NCBI GenBank assembly: GCA_026874595.1
Contig: CM049321.1
Location: 49,829,297-49,893,296 of the forward strand
Length of the DNA: 64,000 nucleotides
Direction: 5' to 3'
Source: Sipunculus nudus
Lineage: Eukaryota > Annelida > Sipuncula > Golfingiida > Sipunculidae
The notes beneath the pieces were generated by a model. That model made no database searches and was not told the DNA's origin. It saw nothing but the letters and a program-made list of their open reading frames with translations. Numbering within the stretch: position 1 is the first letter of the stretch; every line of letters begins with the position of its first letter. Shown here piece after piece: positions 37,463-49,670 of this stretch. The translations under genes were made by a program, and so were the position numbers.

Positions 37463-38149
37463 TAACTCTTCTTTCTAACTTTTGCGGAGCAGTTATTATC
37501 TGTGAATGGTTTCTACGTTCTCAGTATCGGCGAGTTTAACTGTGTTTTAATGTTTCCCTTACTTTGTCATATTTTTCCCAAAAGGTACATTAATCTTACT
37601 TTCGATTTTGCTAATATATGGTCAATTTATTATATTCAAAATGGCTAACATTTAATTACTTGGGTTCTGATTATATTCCTTTCTGTTATAGTATACACAC
37701 ATTTTAAATGTGTGGAGCACGTAATATGTTTAAACAGAAGCTCATTCTCAATTCGAAACCCTACACACAATACTTTGTTCAAGGTTAAAGGGGTATGATT
37801 ACTCAATCATGATCTCATCCAATTCTTTTATACAATGTTTGTTGCATTATGGTTGTTAAGTGACCATGCTAGATCACGCGTTGCCTTGGGACAAGATTTG
37901 CGCATGTATGTGACCACATGACAAGGCGGATCATCAGCTTCCTCTCATTTCATATTTGATCCGGATATGCTAGCCCGGTTTCTTCCGCGCCTGCGGGACC
38001 TGTGTATTTAATCAATCTCATTTCTGTGCTATAACGCCGCGGAATCCCCCGAAAAGTAAAATTAAATCACCCTCTATGCACCGACGCCTCTTAGCACACC
38101 AGCGGTGTAGGTATAAAAGTAATGAAGAGGTTAATGTAGTCCTTCAAAA
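37463..38149. other. Intronic, no feature recognised
   Basis: No exon or complete element was identified. Confidence 0.35.
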
Positions 38150-38434
38150 ATATTGGATAAAAATTGTTTCAAAGCAGATTACATATCCCGGTCGTCCCAT
38201 ACTACCAAAATCGAAGAGGTTCGATATGAGTCGAAACGACCTCTGGAAGGGTGGCGCTCGTTCGTCAGTGATACACAACTTTTGGACACCGTCTCAGACT
38301 GTTGAAATCGAGCATTCACCTTGGGTGGGGGGCCGATCGTAACAAAACTCTCACTGCTCCTCGGCTGAGATTTGAACCCACGATCCCCATGCTTTGGGCC
38401 TTGTGTTCTACCCTCAAACCACATAAGTCGTGCG
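38150..38434 (-). mobile_element. tRNA-derived SINE (family S), minus-strand copy
   Basis: On the minus strand it reads ggtttgagggtagaacacaa, then gggttcaaatctcagccga (B-box), then gatcggccccccacccaagg. These match the order in the copies at 17569 and 59851. The 3' body is diverged. Confidence 0.7.
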
Positions 38435-38524
38435 AATTCTTGACATGTCGAGCAATTGTATCAAATTCACAGTACTACTGTAGAAGTCCTTTTTCAGATC
38501 CTCGGCCTAGTCCCATGTAGTTAA

Positions 38525-38772
38525 ACAAAATGTAAACTTATTTATTTAACATGGATTGTACAAATAGTTATTATAACTAATCGAGGCACTATCCATGGCT
38601 CCGGTGATGGCGTTCGGTAGTCTGCAGAGGTGGAGGAAACCGGAGTACCCGGAGAAAACCACCGGCCTTGGACGGGCAACTACAACCTACTCTCATAGCC
38701 ACGCCGGGGATCGAACCCGGGTCGCCATCGGAGATAGCCAAGCGTTTTACCACTCAGCTGTCCAGGCCCCTG
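38525..38772 (-). mobile_element. tRNA-derived SINE with conserved metazoan core
   Basis: On the minus strand a tRNA-like head carries cagctgagtggtaaaacgc (A-box region) and ccgggttcgatccccgg (B-box). A core follows: ggttttctccgggtactccg then gtttcctccacctc (complement of 38630-38661). That core motif recurs in SINEs of many animals (MetaSINE/Nin-type conserved domains, from memory). A 3' part ending in atttatttaacatgg follows. It sits next to the family S copy in the same orientation. Confidence 0.8.
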
Positions 38773-40544
38773 AGATTAGATTAATATGCAAAAGGTCACA
38801 TTTCGGACCCGTCAGCAAATAGGCTTAATCATTTTCATTGGACCCGGCTTGTTAATGGCGAAAGAACGTGACAGTTTTAAATAAATCTCATTACAACCAG
38901 TATATATTTTAGATAAGCTGGGAGGTGAAAAATAGTTTTGTTTCAACAGGAATTGATGTGCGTTTAGTTTGGCTGGTTGCTGACTTTTTCTGATTAACCG
39001 GAATCAATGTTTAATATCAAACAAAGAAAAAGAAGAAAAATTGAAAGGAGTAAACTATAAAATTTAAGAAAATATTGATTTAATGTGCTTAAACAGTTCT
39101 GGAGTAGAGCCCTTCGTGATTTTCGGAGAAATCAGCTTATTCTCAGGTGGGTGGACGTATTCACCGAGGAGAATGTATTATAATTGAACAGTTTTAGAGG
39201 ACAAAGGTTAGCGAGGTGTGCTTGATTACTCGATTCCGTCCTGTCATTCATTATTTTACGTCAGTCTAGTCTACTTTTTCTGTATGGACAGCGATTTTCG
39301 TCCGTCCGCACGTGTGATATCTTGTGCAAGGGATTTGATTGTTTTAACAAAATTCACCTGGCCTTTCAACCAATAGATTATCACGCCTGAGTCCGGTGCT
39401 CAGCAAAATCCATGTATATTTAGAGTTTAGGGGTCAGCAGGCTTCTTCGTGATGCCGCCGCGATACTTTACCAAGAACATGATGGTTATTCATTAAACTC
39501 ACAATAAATATGCATAATTAACTTTCTCATCGGAATTCTTTTTTTTGCGTATATTTAATGAGATCAGATGTCCTAAGATATGCCATGGCTATATAATGCA
39601 CTTTTTTTTGGCGTTTTTGCTAGTTTAGATAGCTATTTAATTTAGTCCTACTACACAACAGTTGACGCCAATGAGTTGCAAATTGGTCAGACCAGCGACA
39701 CCCTGCTCTCATTCGTCGGGACGCTCTTTTTTTAGCTTTGTTTAAGGCTTCCTGGGGGCAATATTTACCCTGGTGAGCAATTTTAAACTTGCAAGCAGTT
39801 GTTTAGATTAATCTTATGCGATTTTCGAAGAGCGAATGCAGCATGACCATAACGTAATATATGTAATATTTAAATGATTCCCTGAAACTGACGGTATTAG
39901 AACTTTCCCATTAGGCATTTTTTTTTTTTTTAGTGAGATCTTGATATCCTGATATAGCGAGCACAGCGGATATTTATAACAGCATTTGCCGGTGATAAAT
40001 GAGATACAACTCACTTGTGCTGATGAGAATATTTGCCGTAAACCACAACAAAAAAAAAACACAGGTAAAGAAATTTAAAAACATGTCCAGGGATGATATT
40101 GGTAAAGCTGAAACATACAATATCTTTTTGGCTGCTGACTCCAGGATCAAATATTTTACAAGTTGCAATAAGTTTAATTCGACCAAGGAGAGCTGATAAA
40201 TTCCACAGGGTTTGTCTGCTAGTGAACGATACTTTTGTTACTATTATTTTCCCTTTTTCCCTATTTTCGCCTTTGTAAGCGCTAGATCTCCAGTACAGAG
40301 GTCTGCAGGCTTGACTTGCGATCGGTCTCGATTGCAGACATCCTGTTCCAGTTAATATTTAATTAGAGAATGGGTTTGTGCCCACTACATGCAAACAGTA
40401 CTAAGAACACCTCAACTAAATTTCAAGGGCAAGAAACAGCCTCCAATTCTCTAAATAAATAATTACGCCAGATTATTTTTTTATTGATCAGACAATCTTC
40501 AGTTAAATTTACAGTTTGGAGTTGATGGGTTTATTATAGTTAGG
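38773..40544. other. Intronic, no feature recognised
   Basis: Nothing supported. Open frames near 39814-40278 on both strands overlap each other and have no domains. Confidence 0.35.
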
Positions 40545-40950
40545 GCTGGGTGTCTGTCAGGTTATTCCGATTCAATATGAATTGCAATGCATAAAGTAGG
40601 ATACACGGTATATGTTTTGACGATGTGCATTGTTTTCTTCGTGTAAAATATTCTTAATTAAATTTCAATGGATGTTCTGCATATGTCTTGTTTCTTGATA
40701 TAAATTGAATAACAACGACGATCATGAAAATTTCTCCTGCTTAGCTTGGTCTAAATATAGCAAATGAAAATAGTTCTAGCTTTATAAATACTTAAGGTTT
40801 TAGCTTGATTCATTTGTGTCCTCATTTGATGGCATTCACAATGTTTACTCGATACGACAACACAGCATTCAAAACATATCGTTAATTGTACCCATGTAGC
40901 TTATCGATTCGTATAGATATATCGGGTATTGATATATTCTTAATATTTGA
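40545..40950 (+). repeat. Dispersed repeat H, copy 1
   Basis: It begins tagggctgggtgtctgtcag and ends near tatcgattcgtatagatata. It is homologous in inverted orientation to 47030-47515. The shared blocks are tttactcgat.c.acaa.ac, attcaaa.catatcgt and gtagc.tatcgattcgtat. The start resembles ends of known hAT-like elements (agggctgggtatcg), which is only suggestive. Confidence 0.6.
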
Positions 40951-41059
40951 GCAATATTGTATGGATTCCTCGCCCACCCATCCCCCCCCCCCCCTCCCCG
41001 CCCCACCCGAGTGTGAAAACATTTATTTCATGTTTTCTCCTTCTGTTTTCCTTTCTTAC

Positions 41060-41465
41060 CTCAGTGTATGAGCTAGAATTCCAGTACATTGGCGTGGAGG
41101 TTCCCTTGCGTTTGGACGTCGATTGCCGACATAGTTTAGGAAACAGGACTAGAAAAAGATTCTATATTTAAATTTAAACAAAAAGTTGTTTTGAATACAT
41201 AATATACCTTTTAATTTTACCTCATTTTAAATCTGTCATAATTTTCTTTTTGATAGTACACATAATTTTTAACAATGGGCCAATGAAGGTTCGAATGGAT
41301 TTTGTTATTGATCCGGAACATGATCCGGAGTCAGGAACGACATTAAGGAAAAATGTACAGTCACTTATAAACGAAAGAATTAGGGATATAGTCCGAATAA
41401 GAGAATACAAACACGGTCTAGTTAGCATCCACCAATATGGAAGCCCACAGACTTGCATTCCTTAG
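41060..41465 (+). pseudogene. Possible coding fragment(s), unrecognised
   Basis: Two short frames look more protein-like than their surroundings. One follows a good acceptor (a long pyrimidine tract ending cctcag at 41062) and encodes ELEFQYIGVEVPLRLDVDC. The other, 41250-41462, follows tttctttttgatag and encodes VRMDFVIDPEHDPESGTTL plus a charged helix-like stretch, then stops. No matching donor was found and the minus strand is also open. These may be exon relics or chance; I cannot name a family. Confidence 0.2.
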
Positions 41466-43298
41466 ATTGCAGATTACAAGTTTTCTTAGTGTTCAGTCCA
41501 TTACGGAGACTGACATCCTGTAGATATATTTCCCTTGGTAACAGTACGTGGTTTTTGTGTCTTTGACTGCAAAAAGAGAAACTGAGCTAAAACCATTACC
41601 TTAACTGTATATTTGTTTCAACAAGATCGCGTTTAGAGTTCGTTCTGGCCTTATATTACAATCTGTATTACAGAGGGAACCAATGAGATTCTTATTTCAG
41701 GCCTTATGTTATGAGATCTCAAGGTTTTAGCCTGAGCGATGGAACGCGGCTGTTTTGCCTGCGCTAAGTTTATTAACTTTGGGCAGTCCACTTGACACCC
41801 CATCGCCATGTCCTGACCTTTACATACGATGCACTTGAGACAAAATTGGTACCGCGGACAATTTTCTCTGATAACAGAACTGCGGTAATAGTGCTACCCA
41901 ACCTTTATAAAATAATAATGGGATGGTTACTCGTTATATCAGTCTAAACATTTTATCATTTAATCATTGAGAGATGAATAGCCTCATCTTTTGGTGTAAT
42001 TTATACAAATTATCCCTAAATTTTAAAATAGGCAGATGTTTTATGAGAATACAATTATCTGAATCACGGCATTATAACTAATTTATCCTGGAACTAAGCA
42101 TTAATTAACAGTTACTCTTTTAAATCTAATTAATGATCTTCAAATTCGAGAATAAATATGATCATTAAACATTTTGCTAAATTACAAAATTTTTGTCCTT
42201 GGATTTCAGCAGACACCAAAATCTGAGTCAGTGTCATTAAGACGTCAGTAAATACGTGATCTTAAACACGTGACTTCAGAGTTTTATGGCGTTCTTGTTT
42301 CGCAGTACCAATAGTGAATAGATATAAAAATTAATACATGTTCTACGCTTGAAGAATAAATAGATTTCCTTCTTTATTCAATAAAATGATAAATACTATA
42401 ACATTATGTTTAGAAAGAATCTTGTTTAACATTACTTTATAAATAAGCTGCGTTATAGAGTTTACTCATTTTGTCTTACTCATATTGTCACGTTTTTATA
42501 CATAACTTTTTATTTACACAATAGATTTGTATAAATGCCATATATATAAAATGTCACCATACAATATATCACATAGCATTCAAAATAATATAATTGGGTC
42601 GGACGTATAAGCATATCACTTCACTTGTGAAAAATCTACATACAGGCAACTTTGCTATCAAATAATTTGACTTATATCATTGCCACATCTTGACCTAATG
42701 ATAATCAAATTTTGCACAAAGGATGGTTTTGTTTACAAAATTTGCGTCTTGCATTATCAACTGCCTTTTACTCTGTCTTCCGTACTATATCATAAAATAA
42801 CAAAAATTCGCTTTAATATTTATCTAATGTAAATCAAGATAGGGACATACTTTTCTGTATATCCACCGAAAGACTTTATTAAGTTACACTGCTGGTTTTT
42901 TGTGTGTTTTTTTTCTCTTAGTTTTTCCTACATTTTGTTTTTTGGTCATTTGTCTTTGATAGGTCTTTATTATGGAGCTTTTGTACACCATTTGCACAAA
43001 CAAGTTAGTCAGTTGACGGCATTGACATGGGGAAATCTCATTATTGTTAAAACTATTCGACTGAGTATTCTAGGAGAGAACGAGTATTGGTCAGAGACAA
43101 CTGTGGATCCTGTAACCTAATGCCAGTAATAACGGTGCCGTTTTAATAGAAAGTTTGCAATATATATATATATATATATTGATCAATATAAGGGTTTCCT
43201 TACATTGTATCAAATGCACAAGGACAGACCTTTGTCCCCAATCCCTAAACACTGAGGGAGACAGTTCTCCTTGTTCCCCTGAAAAAAAGGTCCATGCC

Positions 43299-43625
43299 TT
43301 GGACTCGGAATTTGACCCGGCTGCATTGGACTCGGACTTTGACCCGGCAACATTGGACTCGGACTTTGAACCGGCTGCATGGGCTCGGACTTTGACCCGG
43401 GTGGCTTGTATTGGACTTCGACCCGGGTGGCCTGTATTGGACTTTGACCCGTGTGGCTTGTATTTGAATTTTAACCTGGGTGGCTTGTATTTGAATTTTA
43501 ACCCGTGTGGCTTGTATTTGGACTTTGACCTTGGTGGCTTGTATTTGGACTTTGACTCGGGTGGCTTGGACTCGGACTTTGACCGCGGTTTTTTGGACTC
43601 GGAATTTGTTGGTGTGGACTCGACT
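43299..43625. repeat. 27 bp minisatellite beside exon 2
   Basis: About twelve 27 bp units of two subtypes: ttggactcggactttgaccc followed by ggcaaca, and later ttgtatttggactttgaccc with gggtggc. The period is a multiple of three, so all frames are open and give long low-complexity frames on both strands (43091-43655). The array ends about 75 bases before the splice acceptor of exon 2. The gactcggactt core links it to the repeats at 3.1-3.9 and 26.1-26.6 kb. Confidence 0.9.
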
Positions 43626-43700
43626 AGTGTGTACCACACTAATGATTTATTTTAAATATTTACTGATCAATCTCTCAATGTTTTAAATTTATCTATACAG

Positions 43701-43921
43701 AGATGGTCCTGTACGCCTTCCTTCTTCTGGCCGGGCTGAACAGCTGCGTCAATCCGTGGATCTTCTTCCTCTTCAACTTGAACCTACTGAGACGTACCTT
43801 CCTGTGCCGAAATCGACAGAGTCCGACTTTATCCAGGCTGCGAAAATTCTTTCGGCCGGAAGAACCGCCCGTCATCCCAACTGCCCATTCGCCACCTTGT
43901 GTTATGAAAATTGAAACTTGA
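43701..43921 (+). CDS. Vasopressin/oxytocin-type GPCR, exon 2 (TM7 and C-terminal tail)
   Basis: This exon starts after tttatctatacag and completes a split GAG codon with exon 1. It encodes residues 288-360: TM7 with LNSCVNPWIFFLF (N301 to F313), then a short helix-8 region (NLLRRTF) and a cytoplasmic tail of about 40 residues rich in Arg, Pro and Ser. NSCxNPWI is a hallmark of vasopressin/oxytocin receptors. The usual NPxxY tyrosine is Phe here (F309). C319 could be palmitoylated. The stop is TGA at 43919-43921. I see no clear AATAAA in the next 400 bases, so the 3' end is undefined. The exon is intact, with no frameshift. Confidence 0.88.
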
Positions 43922-44321
43922 GCAAGTGAAAAATATAATGAGCCAGCAACAATTTCAATGCATCTTCAGATCCGATGTTTCACTTTATCCGGAGGGTGAA
44001 GGTTTCGGCTTCAACAGACTGGTACAGGATTGTGTTAATTATAACATAAAACATATGTTTACAATAGAGATCCCGTTCTTTCACCCACGTGGGCTATGTT
44101 GGTGTAGTTGAGGGTGGATGGTTTACAACTGGTGTTTCTTTTAAATACATAACGGCTCCGTATTAAGATGTATTTCCTAAACCTGCTCCGTGTGCACATT
44201 AAGTAGCTAAGTGTTTACTCAGGGGGATGAAGGAAATGAAAGACGTAGTGTTTTTTTTAGGATTACATTAATTGCATACAAAAGACGAATTTGGTAAGTT
44301 GTCGAATGTCATATTACGTTA

Positions 44322-44757
<436 letters not shown>

Positions 44758-45564
44758 TGAGTAAATCCATACACTTATAGGCGACTTTAATTGATACATA
44801 GAATGCCAGACACAAACCCACATACATCATTTCCTGTAATGAGGGATAGTAAACTGAAGTCTCTGGTACTAGTTTCTATCTGCCCTGCACAATTTTCTGG
44901 ATATATGTTCTTGGAGGGATACGTTTTGACCTTATCTTAGTGACTTATAACAAAATGCAAATTAAAATCCACCGCAGTGGACCTTTACTTACTTTCTTGT
45001 CGATATGACGGACCCGAAAGCTCAGTGTTAATCGCTGTCGACAGGTGTCGCCAATGGCTGATTAAAAGTTTGTTTATACAGATATGAAACACACATACTT
45101 TCTTGCAGAAGGAGGAAAACCACGCCCATGTAAATGATTATTATTTTCACTCATGTGACTTTATCATCAAATATACTCCAAAGGAACAGTTGAGTAAGAG
45201 GTATAAAGGAAAACGTGGCTATATATATTCTGATATCACTGATGATGTCAGTCTAATCCGACTTTCCTGGTCTGTCAGACCCTGTTCGTTCTAGTAACCT
45301 TTCCGTCCCTGGAGACACAAAGCCAGGGCAGCCGTGACAGGCGCTGGAACTATCGGTTATTGCATTTCGAAATGATGTACATATAACATATATACAGACA
45401 AGGCACACGCAAGCAAACACACACATACGTGATATTTAACCCTTATACTGAGGCAAATGGAAATGTGTTTGTGAAATATATGTTTTCTTTGATTTGATAT
45501 TTCAATATATCTATATTTATTGTTGATCACATATTAACATATAATTCTTTATCATTTTATAGAA
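44758..45564. other. Non-coding, no feature recognised
   Basis: Downstream flank of the receptor gene. No exon or element seen. Confidence 0.4.
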
Positions 45565-45566
45565 TA

Positions 45567-45668
45567 CAGTAAAACCTCACAAACACGACCACCTGCAGGA
45601 CAATCAAAAGTGGTCGTCTTAGTGGGGTGGTCGCGATAGCTGGGTAGTCGTCAGGCGAGATTTCACTG
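45567..45668. mobile_element. 102 bp Tc1/mariner-pogo-type MITE
   Basis: Flanked by TA on both sides (45565-45566, 45669-45670). It begins CAGTAAAACCTC and ends GAGATTTCACTG, an imperfect inverted repeat. The interior has a cgaccacc / ggtggtcg inverted pair. The TA target site and CAGT ends are typical of pogo/Tigger derivatives. Confidence 0.8.
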
Positions 45669-47029
45669 TAGTTTTGATAGAATTTCTAGCAACTGTCAAT
45701 GTGCAAAAGCGCTATGGTCAAAACGGAATTGTTCTCACACATGTTAGGTATTGTAAGTAAAAACAAACTATATGTAACGATTCATCTTGTTTATTATATG
45801 TGACAGCGTACCTGTAGGTTTGGAGGCGTTGTCAAAATGATAAACATATTTGCATCCTCATAGTGCGGCCCTCCTCATAGCGCGGTCCGAAACTGTCTGC
45901 TGTCAGAGGACCGAACTGAAGCTAGACTGAGCTCCGATAATTCAAAATTAGGAAAGCATAATTAAGATGAGACCATTGGACCGAATAACTTCTAGCCACC
46001 CGGCAGTATAGGTATTCAGCTGATAGTCGACCGGCCTATGATTAAAATGACCTGCAAATTTTAATAAAAAAAAAAACTAAATCATGATCAAAATAGAAAG
46101 TAATTTGTTTTGGGGTTCATTTTTAAAGTATAATTTTCTCCATTTGATCTTGAAATTTGATTTTGAAGTTGAAAATGTCGAAATTCACTGTCGAAATTTT
46201 TTAAGGGTATTTGCCGTTATGAGAGGAATGAAATAAGAAAGGTTGGTCTCTCAAGCACGACTGGAGTCAACTTTGACCCCTCACAGCCAATTATTATAAT
46301 GATTTTCAATCAGAAATTATTAACATATAGTTCAGCCGTTACGACATGTTTATAAGGAAAAGAAATATTTTTATAACGCTTCGTTTTGTTATGCTGGTTT
46401 ATATCTGTTTAGCCTGACAAACCAACTGACTTCCCCCTTAAATTACATTTTTAGCCGCATGTGCGTAAAATGCAGCCCCAACCAGTTATAACAGCGACTG
46501 CCAAACGTGTCCGCCATCTCAAACAAATTCAATAAAAAAGCTCCAATAAAAGCCACTAGAAACGTCGCATGTATTTCATAAACTGCGTTGGATGAAATTT
46601 GTCAGGATACCTCCAAGTGGCCTGCCAAAGACTCATGACTTTTCGGCCTCTTCTAGACAACTTGACAATGTTATATAATAAAGGAAAGACCACGTTTGCA
46701 TGGGCCTTTTTGTCAGATGTTGCATATTGTTAGTATCGCATGTGGCATACTGATGTAAACGCTCTGGCACGCCACCGTTTCCTCCCGTGTAGACCGACCG
46801 TGCTGCCCACACAGCCTGACATTCCCGGTCCCGAGCACGACAATGTGACCATCTTCTTCCCCATAGGTTTTTTTTTAAATGACCCGATAAACTCCCCATA
46901 TATGTAAAGGCGTGGTGAACAAAATCCCCGTTCGCTTATGTCATTCTTATTCAAAATAACACGCTGATGTTCGTGAGGAATGACTTAAAAGTTATATTAG
47001 ATGTAAAACCTCATGAAACAAACTTACAT
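45669..47029. other. Non-coding, no feature recognised
   Basis: Overlapping minus-strand open frames at 46633-46954 show no domain. No splice logic was found. Confidence 0.35.
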
Positions 47030-47515
47030 TTCTATTAGGGCTTTATTAATTACCATGAAATATCGATACGAATCGATACGCTACATCGATACGGTACACG
47101 ATATGCTTTGAATTCGGTATTGTTGCATCGAGTAAACACAGTGACAGCCTACAAGTATGGCTACAATTAAAACTAGCTAAACCGTTAAGTATTCATAGAA
47201 CTATTTAAATTTGTTATTCTTTACTAAACCCTTAAGTATTCATAGAACTATTTAAATATGTTATTCTTCAGATCAACCAGGGCAAAAGTATTTTTAATAA
47301 ATGGGTTATTTTTATTTAGATAATATTAATCATAATGAAACACAATGTACTTAAAAACTATGCGTATCCTCACAGCTTTTATTAAAATTATATACACAAA
47401 GAAAAACAATGTGTACTGTCAATACCCAGCAGGTATCTAAGTGTATTGCACTTCGTATTGTACTTGAATAGCTAATCGATCGATATTCAGCCCAATTGGC
47501 TCCGCCAGAGTGTAT
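47030..47515 (-). repeat. Dispersed repeat H, copy 2 (inverted), with internal 47 bp duplication
   Basis: Reverse-complement relative of 40545-40950. It contains a 47 bp tandem duplication (47176-47222 and 47223-47269, sharing ttaagtattcatagaactat) that copy 1 lacks. Its right end abuts a GCCTCCGCCA-family fragment at 47500-47565. Confidence 0.6.
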
Positions 47516-47565
47516 GTTTTCATCCTCGTTTGTTTATGCGTGTGAGTTTTGTTTACAACATCTCT
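47500..47565 (+). mobile_element. Fragment of the GCCTCCGCCAT family
   Basis: ggctccgccagagtgtatgt followed by tttcatcctcgtttgt matches the left part of the element at 20507-20793. Confidence 0.5.
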
Positions 47566-48680
47566 CGCAATCATGAAAGGAACTCATGACATTTTCAGGG
47601 TACTTCTTGTATGGACGAATGAAGAAGCAATTAGATTTTTTGAAGAAATGGGGATTATAACACGACCACCTGGTGTGGTAGACACACATATAAATTAAGA
47701 TGATCCTCAAGTGCCCTCTGCTAAGAAAAAGAACAGGCAGCATCAGAAACGGAGGCGGATATCTCCACCAAAAATCTTTACAAAAATATGCTGGACATAT
47801 CAGCATTAGCTAACCGACAACCATGTCTCCCGTGTCACAAGTAGCGGAAGCGAATATGTCGGTCACGAGGTCGTCACCTGCCTTCGAGACAAGTGCAAAT
47901 TCGGTAACTTATTAGCAATTAACTCTGGGATTATTGGTAAGACATGCGTCCAATAGGCTAATTTCCACAACTGACACGTCGTCATGTTATGTCAGGATTA
48001 CAAATTAAATTAACATGCCCCATAATACATTTGTCTCCGAAAATGCAGTTACGATTGCTTATTGTTCAAATATTAAGGCAGTGCCTTCTTAAAGAAATGA
48101 GTGTAATCGGTTCTAAGAAACGTGTCAATCAAATGAATTCGTCCATCCCTATCGGCTAATTATTCCTAGCTATGCCAGTGCTCATGGGGCACTGTTGAGA
48201 AGTATAGCCAATGATACTTTTTTACCAATGGGCCCTTGTGATATGGCATTAGATCTGTTGCTTTTCCCGCTTTTACAAAAGTAAAAAATCAAATCAATTG
48301 CCCTCATACTGTCATGGAACAACCCAGTGCACGAGGGAAATATTTGCTAATATAACTCTTGCTATCCAGCCTTGCCTCCCGGTAATTCCTCCTATCGGCA
48401 GATGTACAAATTAAATTAATTACCCCTGGGTACAGAGGTGTAAGTACAGATAGTTCATTGTTTAAATATTTATCTTCTGTAGTCTTTCACAGCTGAGCGC
48501 AAATGTTTTTTTTATATGTCAAGTTCTCCGAATTCTATAGTGCTTAGAGTCACAAATTTAACCATGCGCTTTAAAAAAATAAAAGGTATCATCTTGTATT
48601 GAATATGCATTCGAAGGAAAACAAGCCTCCGCCATGTGGGCAGTCACCTATTCGGACCATATCCCCCAGTCAAGAAAATG
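47566..48680. other. Non-coding, no feature recognised
   Basis: No exon or element recognised, apart from a single gcctccgccatgtgggc motif near 48627 that may be one more end of the 20.5 kb family. Confidence 0.35.
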
Positions 48681-49670
48681 AACTCACAGTGGACTCACAG
48701 TGAGCTCACATATGATCTCATGGTGTGAGGTCACAGGGAGCTCAATCTGTAACCACCTTCAGACATCACAGTGATCTCACAGTGTGAGTTCTCAGTGAGG
48801 TCAAAGTGTGAGCTCACATTGATGTCACAGTGTGAGTTCTAAGTGAGGTCACAGTGTGAGGTCACAGTGATCTCACAGTGTGAGTTCTCAGTAAGGTCAC
48901 AGTGTGAGATAACAGTGATCTCACAGTGCGAGTTCTCAGTGAGGTCATGGTGTGAGGTCACAATGATCTCACAGTGTGAGTTCTCAGTGAGGTCAAAGTG
49001 TGAGCTCACATTGATGTCACAGTGTGAGTTCTAAGTGAGGTCACAGTGTGAGGTCACAGTGATCTCACAGTGTGAGTTCTCAGTAAGGTCACAGTGTGAG
49101 ATTACAGTGATCTCACAGTGCGAGTTCTCAGTGAGGTCATGGTGTGAGGTCACAATGATCTCACAGTGTGAGTTCTCAGTGAGGTCATGGTCTGTGGTCA
49201 CAATGATCTCACAGTGTGAACCCACAGATGTTCTCATGGTATGAGATCACAATGAGCTCAGTTTGTAACCATCTTTAGACATCACAGTGATTTCAATGTA
49301 TGAATTCTCAGTGAAGTCACATTGTGAGGCCACAGTGATCCCACAGTATGTGTTTTCATTAAGGTCATGGTCTTTGGTCACAGTGATCTTACAATATGAA
49401 TTCTCAGTGAGGTCATTCTTGGGATCACAGTGATCTCAATATGCGAGTTCTCAGTAATAGCATGGTCTTGGGTCACTATGATCTCCCAAAGTCTCTTCTC
49501 AAAGAGGTCATTTTCTTAGATGACAGAAAGCCAACTTTGTGAGTGTCAGTGAGGACATCCTGTTGGGTCATATTTGTGTAGTAGAAGAGTCCAAAGTAAT
49601 GTCACAGTGTGGGATCACAGGTAACTCACTGTATGGGAACACAGTGCAGTAAAAAGTGTGAGGTCACAGG
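48681..49670. repeat. 48 bp GTGAG/CTCAC minisatellite with 192 bp higher-order period
   Basis: The basic unit is 48 bp (for example gtgaggtcacagtgatctca then cagtgtgagttctcag). In the core, four variant units make a 192 bp block that repeats almost exactly (48843-49034 and 49035-49226). Units contain dyads such as gtgaggtcac and tgagatca, so the array is strongly self-complementary. The flanks are more degenerate. Open frames on both strands are by-products of the period. Confidence 0.93.

Larger units (their letters stand above)
9473..43700 (+). other. 34.2 kb phase-1 intron of the receptor gene
   Basis: The donor is GTAAGTAC after CCGG at 9472. The acceptor is tttatctatacag ending at 43700. 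Joining the exons makes a GAG (Glu) codon and gives ...WAWQENVPE-MVLYAFLL, with an extracellular loop 3 length close to that of vertebrate receptors. Vertebrate AVPR and OXTR genes are known to carry an intron in this TM6-TM7 interval. The intron is filled with repeats listed separately. I see no well-supported nested gene. Confidence 0.85.

Noticed and set aside
43091-43655. Overlapping long frames of 130-182 codons on both strands next to exon 2
   Set aside because: By-products of the 27 bp minisatellite. The true receptor exon starts at 43701 in a different context.
48843-49244. Cysteine-containing repeat protein frames (SQCEFSVRSQCE type)
   Set aside because: By-products of the 48 bp satellite. 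They are broken by stops between blocks and open on both strands.
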